The notes below the pieces were generated by a model that searched no databases, was not told the origin of the DNA, and saw only the letters and a program-made list of their open reading frames with translations. Both the position numbers and the translations under genes were made by a program. A stretch of 31,274 bases of DNA from UPXZ01 sp047974405 (lineage in GTDB: Bacteria; Bacteroidota; Bacteroidia; Bacteroidales; Paludibacteraceae). Positions 8,691 through 17,365 of the stretch are shown in pieces. The DNA is taken from positions 1-31,274 of the forward strand of contig JBKECI010000020.1 in NCBI GenBank assembly GCA_047974405.1, in the 5' to 3' direction. How positions within the stretch are numbered: the stretch's first letter is position 1; every line of letters begins with the position of its first letter.

Positions 8691-10118
8691 ATGAAAATTT
8701 TTACTAAATCTATTATGCCAACCCTATTTGTTATATTGGGTTGTATGCAAATGACAGCACAATTGACAACTTGGAACGCAAACAACTGGAGCGCAAGAGA
8801 TGGTGCAACAGCAGAAGTGAGTGGTACTACGCTTGTAGTTACTGCAAGCACAGATAATACAGCCAATGTGTACTACAACAGCTCGGCGGTAACCTTGTCG
8901 AGCAATGAAACTTGGATGGCTGTAAAATTGAAAGCAAACAATGCAACTTTGAGTGACCCAACCTTGACACTCGAATATTACTTGGTAGATGACAACGGTA
9001 CTGCTCAAAAGATTTTTTCTCAAATAAACAAAGGCAAGGCGTATGCCGCCGATACAGATGGAAATAATATTGCCGACACGTATTTTTTTGATTTGAAAAA
9101 TATTTTGGGTACAGCTTTTGTCGATGGGTATCAATTTCATACTACCAATATGAACTGGGAAAATGGAACATCGACCACACCGGGGGCTTACAGAGGGACA
9201 ATAAGATTGAATGTCAATGCAACTCCCGATGCTTCAGGCAATCCGGTAACGGTTGAAATAACAAAAGTTCAGACCTATTTTTCGGTCCAACAAGTAATGG
9301 CGGATTTGAATGCAAAAGGGATAGATTGGAATCCTACAACATGGATGAACTCGGGTACGGGAATTGTCAATACAATAGTTGATAATACGCTTGAAGTCTC
9401 AAATCTGGTCACAAGTGGCAGCAACTACCGTGCCGATTTGGTTTATAAAAATCCGTTTACATTCGATACAAGCAAACCTTTCTTAGCTCTCAAACTCAAA
9501 ACTATAAATTCTACATTAAGCACAGCCGACCGCAAACTACAAGTTTTGTCGCAATTGAAGGACAACGCTAATGTGCAATATGGTTTTAATCAAGAAAATA
9601 AACAGACAGGTAATCAGTACGATACTGATGGAAATGGAATCTATGACACATATATTTGGGATTTGTCGTCTGCCATAGGTACCTATTTTACGAACGACAC
9701 TACTGTTTTTGCCACGCTTAATTCTACGGGAGGTTTGGTTTGGGCTAATGGAAGCGGCGCACGTTCATTCAGAGGCAATGTGAAATTTACTGTCATTGTT
9801 GTTCCTGATGGAGGTAAAACACAGGCAGACATTTTCTATAAAGTGTTTTATGTAGGTACCTTTGCTACTCAGGAAGCCGCATTAACCTATTTGCTGGAAA
9901 CATCAACTTCGGATAATACTGGAAAATCAGAGAAAAATTTCCGCTACTATTCCGAAAACGGTACTTTGCATATAATCTCAAACAAAGCGCAAAGCATAAT
10001 TATTTACGGCATTGATGGACGCTTGGTGCAAAAAATGGAACTTGTAGAAGGTGAAAATCTTACAAATTTACCAAAAGGAATTTATATTGTTAATAACCAA
10101 AAAATTATAGTAAAATAA
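8691..10118 (+). CDS. T9SS-secreted protein with two tandem binding-type domains, no recognised catalytic domain
   Basis: The 475 residues comprise a signal peptide (cleavage near MTA/QL, about residue 23), two homologous domains of about 190 residues (roughly 24-206 and 210-402), and a C-terminal T9SS sorting domain (about 405-475). The domains share an internal pattern: YNSSAVTLSSNETWMAVKLK versus YKNPFTFDTSKPFLALKLK, then DTDGNNIADTYFFDLK versus DTDGNGIYDTYIWDLS. The DTDGN-containing segments could bind calcium. The sorting domain shows IIYGIDGRLVQKM, LPKGIYIV and the terminal KIIVK, classic for type A T9SS cargo. No catalytic motif was recognised. The domains appear related to the C-terminus of the SGBP-like protein at 5605-7152. 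It most likely binds the target polysaccharide outside the cell; an enzyme of unknown type is possible. Confidence 0.75.
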   Translation: MKIFTKSIMPTLFVILGCMQMTAQLTTWNANNWSARDGATAEVSGTTLVVTASTDNTANVYYNSSAVTLSSNETWMAVKLKANNATLSDPTLTLEYYLVDDNGTAQKIFSQINKGKAYAADTDGNNIADTYFFDLKNILGTAFVDGYQFHTTNMNWENGTSTTPGAYRGTIRLNVNATPDASGNPVTVEITKVQTYFSVQQVMADLNAKGIDWNPTTWMNSGTGIVNTIVDNTLEVSNLVTSGSNYRADLVYKNPFTFDTSKPFLALKLKTINSTLSTADRKLQVLSQLKDNANVQYGFNQENKQTGNQYDTDGNGIYDTYIWDLSSAIGTYFTNDTTVFATLNSTGGLVWANGSGARSFRGNVKFTVIVVPDGGKTQADIFYKVFYVGTFATQEAALTYLLETSTSDNTGKSEKNFRYYSENGTLHIISNKAQSIIIYGIDGRLVQKMELVEGENLTNLPKGIYIVNNQKIIVK

Positions 10119-10125
10119 AAGTTAA

Positions 10126-12288
10126 ATGATACGCTCATTTCTTTCTATAATAGGTATTGGTGCGTTTTTAATGAAAATATATGTTGTGCCTGTACAGGCA
10201 CAACATATATTTATTCATCCGGGTATTTCACACAAAAAATCAGACCTTGAGCGAATGAAAGCTATGGTAAACGCGCAAATATATCCTTGGTATAACGCTT
10301 ATAATGATTTGAAGAGCAATTCTATGGCAAAATATGATTATAAGGTTAGAGGAAAGGATACCTGTCGTATTATTATTCAGGATGGAACAAATTTTGCCTC
10401 TTTTCGTAACGATTCCAAAGCAGCATATCTAAATGCATTGATGTGGGCTATTACAGATGATTCGCGCCACGCTCAAAAATGTGTTGAGATATTCAACGCT
10501 TGGAGTAATCTTACTTGTTTTCAGGGAGGAGGTACAGAATCGCTTAACGCAGGACGCGTAGGCTGGCAGATAATAGAGGCGGCAGAGATTATTAAAAGTA
10601 CTTACAATGGTTGGGCAAATTCCGATATTCAAAGATTTAAAGATATGCTCGTGTATCCGGGATATTCGAATGTGGCAAAGCCATCTTCGGTAAATAACAA
10701 TAACGGTACTTTTTATTGGCGTGTATATCAGGGAGACGCAGGTAGGCATGGTAACCAGGATTTATTTGGTTGGCGTGTAGTGATGGCAATAGGAATTTTT
10801 CTCGACAATCCTATTATGTTTGACCGCGCCTATCGTTACCTTACCAAACAGTCGCACCGTTCCGATGATATTCCTTACGAATCGGGTCCTCCCATAGGAT
10901 CTTCCGTTATCGTTGCCCAAACTGACTATCTTATCAGTTACCAATCTACCGCAAGACAAAACAAAACTCCCGATTACGGTTACAACGGGGCCTTGGACTA
11001 TTATATTCTTTCCAACGGTCAATCTCAAGAAAGCTCTCGCGACCAAGAACACGCCGCGCTTGGTATAGGGATACTCTCATCCATGGCAGAAATAGCGTGG
11101 AACCAGGGATATGATATTTACAGTATGTACGACAACCGAATTTTGAAAGGTTATGAATGGGCTATGCGATACAACGTTTCCTATTTGCAAGCTTATCCAG
11201 ACCAACAAACCTCTTGGGAACCAACTGTAGAAAGTGGTGAATTTATTCAATTTATTGATAGAACAAAAAGATGGAAATCGCTCAAAATAAATCCTTATGT
11301 AGAATCGGGTGATGTCAATAGTGTAACAAGAGGAAAATTCCTAATAGAAAAATCACGTCCCGTTTACGAAATAGCCTTGGCGCACTACGGCGTAAGAGCA
11401 GAATTGCCTGCCGATGAAATGAAATGGACACAAAGAGCATTGGACATCAACGGATTGGAAAAGTTAAGTTCCAATGCCGGACTTTGGCATGACCATTTGG
11501 GGTGGGGTGGATTAACTTTTCGCCGTACCGTATGGATGGCAGGCGACCCTGTAAGTTATGCCGACGGGCAAAAAAGGTTTTCGCTTCCGCAAGTTCCCTG
11601 CACAATTTCTGCTGTTGATTTTGACCAATATGTTGATAACGGACAAGGGCATACTTATTCTGACAATTCGACAGGAAATATAGGTAATGTTTACCGCACC
11701 GACACAGAGGTAGATATAAAAACAAATGATGACGGTTATGTTATCTATAATATTGAAAACGGAGAATGGACAAGTTACACTTTTGGTGTGAATATAACAG
11801 GTAATTATGATATTTCTGTCCACTACAAAACAGCAAACTTGGGCGTAAAAATTCAAATTGCCATTGACGGTATGGTCTGCGATGAAGTATTTTTGCCACA
11901 AAGTAACGATTTTATTGATACAAAAGCAGCAACCGTCCGTTTGGAAAAAGGGGCGCATGTTATTCGCATTTATCATACAGAATCAAACAACTCGTTTGAA
12001 TTTAGCAAATTGCAGTTTGTCTATACCTCTGTTGCTCCCGTACAAACAACAGCAATTAACAACAATATCTCTATAAGAAACTTAAATGGCAGCTTACAAA
12101 TATTTACTTCTGACAAGGATTGTATCAGACAAATAGATATTTACGATTTACGGGGCAGTAACCTTTATTCTTGCCAAAATGTGGAGGGAATATTACATAA
12201 TGTTAAAACAAATTCATTCCCAAAATCATTTATAATAAAAGTACAGAGTGAGTTAGGAACAAATACCATAAAATTTGTCAATAATTAA
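10126..12288 (+). CDS. PL38-like polysaccharide lyase with CBM6-like module and T9SS sorting domain
   Basis: A secreted uronate-polymer lyase of 720 residues. A signal peptide (cleavage near VQA/QH) is followed by the lyase domain (about 30-470) with SQESSRDQEHAALGIG (from residue 300) and HGNQDLFGW (His208, Asn210), aligned with the paralogue at 7276. Next comes a CBM6-like beta-sandwich (about 490-635; NGEWTSYTFGVNITGNYDISVHY and LEKGAHVIRIYH are typical of that module), then a T9SS type A tail (about 645-720; IRQIDIYDLRGS, FIIKV, TIKFVNN). The start lies 7 bases after the previous stop. The signal-peptide codons contain a perfect 38-bp palindrome (10175-10212). The binding module and T9SS route suggest it acts on bulky polymer away from SusCD, complementing the lipoprotein paralogue. 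Confidence 0.78.
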   Translation: MIRSFLSIIGIGAFLMKIYVVPVQAQHIFIHPGISHKKSDLERMKAMVNAQIYPWYNAYNDLKSNSMAKYDYKVRGKDTCRIIIQDGTNFASFRNDSKAAYLNALMWAITDDSRHAQKCVEIFNAWSNLTCFQGGGTESLNAGRVGWQIIEAAEIIKSTYNGWANSDIQRFKDMLVYPGYSNVAKPSSVNNNNGTFYWRVYQGDAGRHGNQDLFGWRVVMAIGIFLDNPIMFDRAYRYLTKQSHRSDDIPYESGPPIGSSVIVAQTDYLISYQSTARQNKTPDYGYNGALDYYILSNGQSQESSRDQEHAALGIGILSSMAEIAWNQGYDIYSMYDNRILKGYEWAMRYNVSYLQAYPDQQTSWEPTVESGEFIQFIDRTKRWKSLKINPYVESGDVNSVTRGKFLIEKSRPVYEIALAHYGVRAELPADEMKWTQRALDINGLEKLSSNAGLWHDHLGWGGLTFRRTVWMAGDPVSYADGQKRFSLPQVPCTISAVDFDQYVDNGQGHTYSDNSTGNIGNVYRTDTEVDIKTNDDGYVIYNIENGEWTSYTFGVNITGNYDISVHYKTANLGVKIQIAIDGMVCDEVFLPQSNDFIDTKAATVRLEKGAHVIRIYHTESNNSFEFSKLQFVYTSVAPVQTTAINNNISIRNLNGSLQIFTSDKDCIRQIDIYDLRGSNLYSCQNVEGILHNVKTNSFPKSFIIKVQSELGTNTIKFVNN
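10175..10212. repeat. Perfect 38-bp palindrome inside the signal-peptide codons of the second PL38 gene
   Basis: Bases 10175-10193 are exactly reverse-complementary to 10194-10212, with no spacer; the centre is TGTACA. It starts 50 bases after the ATG and encodes about KIYVVPVQAQHIF. As RNA it would fold into an unusually stable hairpin just after translation begins; as DNA it could be a dimeric protein-binding site. Confidence 0.95.
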
Positions 12289-12294
12289 TTGATA

Positions 12295-13686
12295 ATGAAA
12301 CATACCATTTTAATATTTTTGTTGTTCATCTCTGCCGTTTTGCAAGGACAAATTGTAGTTTATCCCGTTCCGCAGGAGATGTATTACGCTATGCACAACG
12401 ACGATTTTACCGTACAAGTACGCACCTCAAACGGCGATTGGCAAGATTTGTACGAATACAAGGTGGAGGTGGATGCAGACAGCAAATCGGTGGCTTCTAT
12501 GGTGCAATTTGATTTTAGAGGAAAAATTGAAATACGAGTGAAGGTAAACAATGGATCAGTGAATAATATAAAAATAAGACCATTACAAAAAAATATTGTA
12601 CCAAAAACGATAGATAACGTGGTGTGTTTTTCACTCGAAAATCCCACAAAACTCTCATTCGAAGTCAATGGTGACCGCTTACACAATCTGCATATATTTG
12701 CCAATCCTATTACTACCGAAAATTTTTTGCCGACAGATAAAGATGTGACTTACTTTGGCAAGGGGGTTCACATCCCGTCCGATTCTATACAAAAGGCATT
12801 TATCATACCTTCCAATAAAACGGTTTATATAGATGCCGGCGCTATCGTCTGTGGAAAATTTCTTTGTGAAAATGTCGAAAATGTGCGTTTTGCAGGGCGG
12901 GGTTTTATTTATAATGCCGAGCGAGGATTCGAGCTGAAATTTTGTAAAAATATTGAAATAGATGGTGTTACGGTAATTAATCCGAGACATTATACCGTTT
13001 ACGGCGGACAAACAACCGGATTGAAAATAAACAATTTGAAATCTTTCAGCAATCGAGGATGGAGTGACGGAATTGATTTGATGAGCTGCTCCAACGTTGC
13101 CATCAACGATGTTTTTATGCGTAATTCAGACGATTGTATTGCTCTTTACACACACCGATGGGATTTTTATGGAGACGCGAAGAACTATAATATAACAAAC
13201 GCAATTCTTTGGGCAGATATTGCACATCCGATAAATATCGGCTTGCACGGCGATACATCACACGAAGGAAATGTGATTGAAAATATTCGCTTTTCGGAAA
13301 TAGATATTTTGGAACATGACGAAGATGACCGCAATTATCAAGGCTGTATGGCATTTAGTGTGAGCGACCACAATTTGGTGCAAAACGTGAGTTTTGAAAA
13401 CATACGGGTTGAAAATATTCAAGAAGGGCAATTGCTTAACTTGAGGGTGTTGTACAACGAAAAATATTCTTCGGGAGCCGGACGTGGTATAAGAAATATA
13501 TCATTCAAAAATATCTATTACAATGGGTACGGCGAAAACCCCTCCATAATAGAGGGTTACTCCGACAGAAACCATATCGAGAACGTAAAATTTGAAAATA
13601 TCATTGTAAATGGAACAAAGATTGAAACGTTGGAAGAAGGAAATATCCGAGTAGGAAAATTTACAAAAAATATAACCATAGAGTAA
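12295..13686 (+). CDS. GH28/GH49-type right-handed beta-helix glycoside hydrolase
   Basis: The start is taken at ATG 12295, six bases after the previous stop; an in-frame TTG at 12289 is less likely. The 463 residues include a signal peptide (ending near LQG/QIVV), an N-terminal beta-sandwich (about 20-140), and parallel beta-helix repeats (SNVAINDVFMRN, NVIENIRFSEIDI, NVSFENIRVENI and similar). Catalytic-type motifs are WSDGIDL (Asp258, Asp261), NSDDCIAL (Asp279, Asp280) and GLHGD (His318). The 21-residue spacing from Asp258 to Asp279 equals that of polygalacturonase active-site acids. The RIK motif of true polygalacturonases was not found, and the N-terminal sandwich recalls GH49. It is therefore a clan GH-N-type inverting hydrolase acting on an unknown, perhaps uronate-containing, linkage. 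Export is probably to the periplasm, as no lipobox or T9SS tail is seen. Confidence 0.75.
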   Translation: MKHTILIFLLFISAVLQGQIVVYPVPQEMYYAMHNDDFTVQVRTSNGDWQDLYEYKVEVDADSKSVASMVQFDFRGKIEIRVKVNNGSVNNIKIRPLQKNIVPKTIDNVVCFSLENPTKLSFEVNGDRLHNLHIFANPITTENFLPTDKDVTYFGKGVHIPSDSIQKAFIIPSNKTVYIDAGAIVCGKFLCENVENVRFAGRGFIYNAERGFELKFCKNIEIDGVTVINPRHYTVYGGQTTGLKINNLKSFSNRGWSDGIDLMSCSNVAINDVFMRNSDDCIALYTHRWDFYGDAKNYNITNAILWADIAHPINIGLHGDTSHEGNVIENIRFSEIDILEHDEDDRNYQGCMAFSVSDHNLVQNVSFENIRVENIQEGQLLNLRVLYNEKYSSGAGRGIRNISFKNIYYNGYGENPSIIEGYSDRNHIENVKFENIIVNGTKIETLEEGNIRVGKFTKNITIE

Positions 13687-13691
13687 TTGAA

Positions 13692-15734
13692 ATGAAAAAA
13701 TCAGAAACTGTTCTTAAAAAACGAATTGTGAGAAAAATATATCTGATGCTGTCAATCTGTATTCTGTCAATGGAAGTATTAGCACAAACAGTTGTCGAAT
13801 CAACCCGAACGCAACTCCGTTCACCGGACGGAAAGTATGTTTTTACTTTCTATCAAAAACAAATGGGCAAATATGGTAAACAAATGTACTATACATTGTC
13901 TTACAATGGCAAATCGATTGTCAAAGAATCAGAATTGGGAATTTTAATCGAAAATCGGCTTTTCGAATCGGCATTAGCCGTGCCGAATGACACCTGCGCA
14001 ATATGGGGTGAAAATATGATACTCATCAATGCCGATACCAAAACAATTGATGAAACGTGGCATCCTATTTACGGAGAACGAAACCAGATTAGAAACCATT
14101 ACAACGAATTGGTGCTGAATTTTCAAAAAGGGAGAGTTTCCCAAACAGAAAATGGACTTACCGTTTCCGCAGTAGGGGCGGGGCAAAGCTATGATAAAAA
14201 ACAGTACTATTATATGGATCTTATAGTACGCGCATATAACGAAGGGATAGCATTTCAGTACCATTTTCCCGAAGCTACCAATGGACTTTTTCTACATATT
14301 GTAGGCGAACAAACACAATTTGTTTTACCCGAAGGCGCTATGGCTTATCACGAAACTTGGGCGCAAGCCCAATACTCGCTTTTACCTTTAAAAAATTGGA
14401 CGGATGAGAGCGAGCGCCCTTTAACGATAAAACTTGCTAATGGATTGACGGTTGCTCTTGGTGAGGCAGAAATGATAAGTTATACCCGAACAAAATTTCG
14501 TTTGGCAAAAGAAAATACGTTACAAACTTCACTGTACGGATCGGTTGATGCAATCACCCCTTATTCTACCTCTTGGCGTACAATTATGGTAGCCGAAAAA
14601 TCAATTGACCTTATCTCCAATAACGACCTTATCCTGAATCTGAATCCCAAAAACCAAATAAAAGATGCCTCGTGGATTAAGCCCGGAAAAGTAATGCGAG
14701 TATCAAAACTCACCCAAGAAGACGCTATAAAAGTAATCGACTTTGCAGCCAAACGAGGATTACAATACGCACATCTGGATGCCGGTTGGTATGGTTCCGA
14801 AGTAAAAATGAATTCCGATGCAACCAAAGTGAGTCCCGAGCGAAATATAGATTTGCAAGCACTGGTAGCTTATGCCCGAACGAAAGGAATCGGCATTTGG
14901 GTATATGTGAATCAACGCGCCTTGTTGCAGCAATTAGACGAAATATTACCATTGTACAAAAAATGGGGCATCAAAGGGATCAAATTCGGATTTGTGCAAA
15001 TTGGCAATCAATATTGGACAACATGGCTTCACCAAGCAATACGCAAATGCAGCGAGTATGAAATCATGGTCGATATTCATGACGAATATCGCCCCACAGG
15101 ATTTAGCCGTACCTATCCCAATTTATTGACTCAAGAAGGAGTCAGAGGCAACGAAGAATTTCCCGACGCCACGCACAATGCTATTTTACCTTTCACGCGC
15201 TTTTTGGCAGGAGCCGGTGATTATACCATTTGCTATTACGACAAAAGGATAAAAACTACCCATGCCCACCAATTGTCTATGGCAGTAGTGTATTATAGCC
15301 CGTTACAATTCCTTTACTGGTACGATCAACCGTCGGCTTATCAAGGAGAGCCAGAAATTGAGTTTTTCGACAAAGTAAAAACGGTATGGGATGATACCAA
15401 GGTACTCGATGGAGAAATTGGCGAATACATAAGTATAGCGAGGAAAAGTGGAAACGAATGGTTTGTAGGAACAATGACAAACAATGATGCAAGAAAAATC
15501 AATACATCTCTCAATTTTTTGGACATCGATAAAAAGTACCTTGCCAATATATATACCGATGACGATACGGTACAAACAAAAACCAAAATTCGCGTATCCC
15601 GTATGATAGTGGACAGTAAATCCATTCTAAAATTTCAACTGAAACCAAGCGGAGGATGTGCCGTACACCTTATACCGGCAACAAAAGAAGATTTGAAAAG
15701 TCATAAAACACACAAAAAAGACCAGATACTCTAA
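13692..15734 (+). CDS. GH97-family glycoside hydrolase (alpha-glucosidase/alpha-galactosidase type)
   Basis: The 680 residues have a signal peptide and the three-part GH97 layout: an N-terminal super-sandwich (RSPDGKYVFTF near residue 37), a central TIM barrel, and a C-terminal beta domain. Barrel signatures are YAHLDAGWYG, VDIHDEYRPTGFSR (His463-Asp464-Glu465), TQEGVRGNEEFPD (Glu482, Glu488, Glu489) and YYSPLQFLYWYD. GH97 contains inverting alpha-glucosidases with glutamate catalysts and retaining alpha-galactosidases with an Asp nucleophile in a VKVDF-like strand. Here that strand reads IKFGF with Gly433 where Asp would be, so the retaining mechanism seems unlikely, although the alignment is by eye. 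It probably trims alpha-linked Glc, Gal or a similar branch sugar in the periplasm. It starts 5 bases after the preceding stop. Confidence 0.88.
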   Translation: MKKSETVLKKRIVRKIYLMLSICILSMEVLAQTVVESTRTQLRSPDGKYVFTFYQKQMGKYGKQMYYTLSYNGKSIVKESELGILIENRLFESALAVPNDTCAIWGENMILINADTKTIDETWHPIYGERNQIRNHYNELVLNFQKGRVSQTENGLTVSAVGAGQSYDKKQYYYMDLIVRAYNEGIAFQYHFPEATNGLFLHIVGEQTQFVLPEGAMAYHETWAQAQYSLLPLKNWTDESERPLTIKLANGLTVALGEAEMISYTRTKFRLAKENTLQTSLYGSVDAITPYSTSWRTIMVAEKSIDLISNNDLILNLNPKNQIKDASWIKPGKVMRVSKLTQEDAIKVIDFAAKRGLQYAHLDAGWYGSEVKMNSDATKVSPERNIDLQALVAYARTKGIGIWVYVNQRALLQQLDEILPLYKKWGIKGIKFGFVQIGNQYWTTWLHQAIRKCSEYEIMVDIHDEYRPTGFSRTYPNLLTQEGVRGNEEFPDATHNAILPFTRFLAGAGDYTICYYDKRIKTTHAHQLSMAVVYYSPLQFLYWYDQPSAYQGEPEIEFFDKVKTVWDDTKVLDGEIGEYISIARKSGNEWFVGTMTNNDARKINTSLNFLDIDKKYLANIYTDDDTVQTKTKIRVSRMIVDSKSILKFQLKPSGGCAVHLIPATKEDLKSHKTHKKDQIL

Positions 15735-15748
15735 AAAATCAGTAAAAG

Positions 15749-17365
15749 ATGAAAAAATATAGTCTGATAATATTATTACTGATGTTTGGTTTCATTTGTG
15801 CGAAAGCAACAGAATATCAATGGGTTGTAAATCTCGATTACATTTCCGACGAAACCAAAAGCAATTCTGAAGCTTTTTTGTGGATTCCAACTAATTGCGA
15901 ACAATTAAAGGCAATAGTTGTCAGCCAGCAAAATATGTGCGAAGAGACTATTTTTGAACACTCACGTTTCAGAGAAGCTATGTCGGAGCTTGGAATGGCA
16001 ATTGTTTGGATAGCTCCCGGTATTGATTACCAGTGGGATGTGAAAAATGGCTGCCAAAAAGTTTTTGATAAGATGTTGATAGATTTGGCCGATATAAGCG
16101 GTTACGAAGAGATAAAAACGGTGCCAATTGTCCCTCTCGGACATTCGGCAATGGCTACATTTCCGTGGAATTTTGCCGCTTGGAATCCGGAACGTACACT
16201 GGCTGTCATATCCTACAAAGGAGACGCTCCACGTACAAACCTGACAGGCTATGGACGTGAAAATTTGGAATGGGGCAGGATACGTAATATTGACGGTATT
16301 CCCGGATTGATGATAGAAGGCGAATATGAATGGTGGGAAGCACGCGTAAATCCGGCGTTGGCTTTCCGTATGATGTATCCTGAAAGTTGTATCTCGTTTT
16401 TGTACGACAGAGGACAGGGGCATTTTGACGTGTCAAATAAAGTTGTAGATTATATAACCTTATTTCTGAAAAAGGCAGTTTTGTACAGATTACCTCAAAA
16501 TCAAAGCCGGGATAGAGAAGTAACATTAAAAAAAATAAATCCACAAGAGGGTTGGCTCGCCGAACGCTGGTTCGGTAACTATAAAAAGCGTTCGAAACCG
16601 GCACCCTTATCCCAATATAAGGGAAACCGACACGATGCTTTTTGGTATTTTGACAGAGAAATAGCCGAAGCGACAGAAAGCTATTATAAGGAAAATATAA
16701 ATAAAAAAATGAGATATATTTCTTATTGTATTGATTATAAGATGATTGATTTTTATAAAATGAGGCATTCACAATACGAACTGTCGCCTAATATTAAAGA
16801 AAATTTGGTTTTTCATCTCAAACCTGTTTTTACCGACAGTTTGCATACAAAAATAATAACATCCTCTTCAACCGATTTGAAAATAAATAAAATAAATGGT
16901 CCTGTAGAGCAGGTAAACGACACTACATTCAGAGTACACTTTTATCGGATAGGACTGAACAATCCGAGACGAACAGGCGATATTTGGCTTTTTGCTCAAA
17001 GCGAAGAAAATGATCAGTACAAAAGCGCCGTTCAGCAAATAAATATCCGCATCCCATATCCACAAAAAGAGGGCGAAAAGCAGCATATCTTATTTCCCGA
17101 TTTGTCGGACGTGCCGGTAGGAACAGAACCAATACCGCTGAACGCCACAAGCGATAAGGGATTGAATGTTTCGTATTACATAAAATGCGGTCCGGCAGAA
17201 ATAATCGGAGATAAATTGATTCTCAATAAAATACCTCCGCGAGCCAAATATCCGTTAAAGGTAACAGTGATGGCATGGCAGTATGGTATAAGAGGTAAAA
17301 TACAAACAGCCGATGCGGTAAAACGCAGTTTCTATATTATTCAATCACAAAATCATCCAAAATAA
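15749..17365 (+). CDS. Secreted alpha/beta-hydrolase, possible carbohydrate esterase, with an unassigned C-terminal domain
   Basis: The 538 residues begin with a signal peptide (cleavage near AKA/TEY). The N-terminal half (about 25-255) looks like an alpha/beta-hydrolase: a nucleophile elbow GHSAM with Ser133, a candidate catalytic His225 in GQGHFD, and an acidic EGEYEWWE segment (190-197) that may give the acid. The C-terminal half (about 260-538) is not recognised; it is rich in predicted strands (FHLKPVF, TTFRVHFYRIG, YPLKVTVMAWQYG) and carries no lipobox or T9SS tail. Lying between GH97 and the arabinofuranosidase gene, and sharing TAATG with the latter, it probably removes acyl or methyl esters from the PUL's glycan. 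I cannot assign a CE family. Confidence 0.68.
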   Translation: MKKYSLIILLLMFGFICAKATEYQWVVNLDYISDETKSNSEAFLWIPTNCEQLKAIVVSQQNMCEETIFEHSRFREAMSELGMAIVWIAPGIDYQWDVKNGCQKVFDKMLIDLADISGYEEIKTVPIVPLGHSAMATFPWNFAAWNPERTLAVISYKGDAPRTNLTGYGRENLEWGRIRNIDGIPGLMIEGEYEWWEARVNPALAFRMMYPESCISFLYDRGQGHFDVSNKVVDYITLFLKKAVLYRLPQNQSRDREVTLKKINPQEGWLAERWFGNYKKRSKPAPLSQYKGNRHDAFWYFDREIAEATESYYKENINKKMRYISYCIDYKMIDFYKMRHSQYELSPNIKENLVFHLKPVFTDSLHTKIITSSSTDLKINKINGPVEQVNDTTFRVHFYRIGLNNPRRTGDIWLFAQSEENDQYKSAVQQINIRIPYPQKEGEKQHILFPDLSDVPVGTEPIPLNATSDKGLNVSYYIKCGPAEIIGDKLILNKIPPRAKYPLKVTVMAWQYGIRGKIQTADAVKRSFYIIQSQNHPK

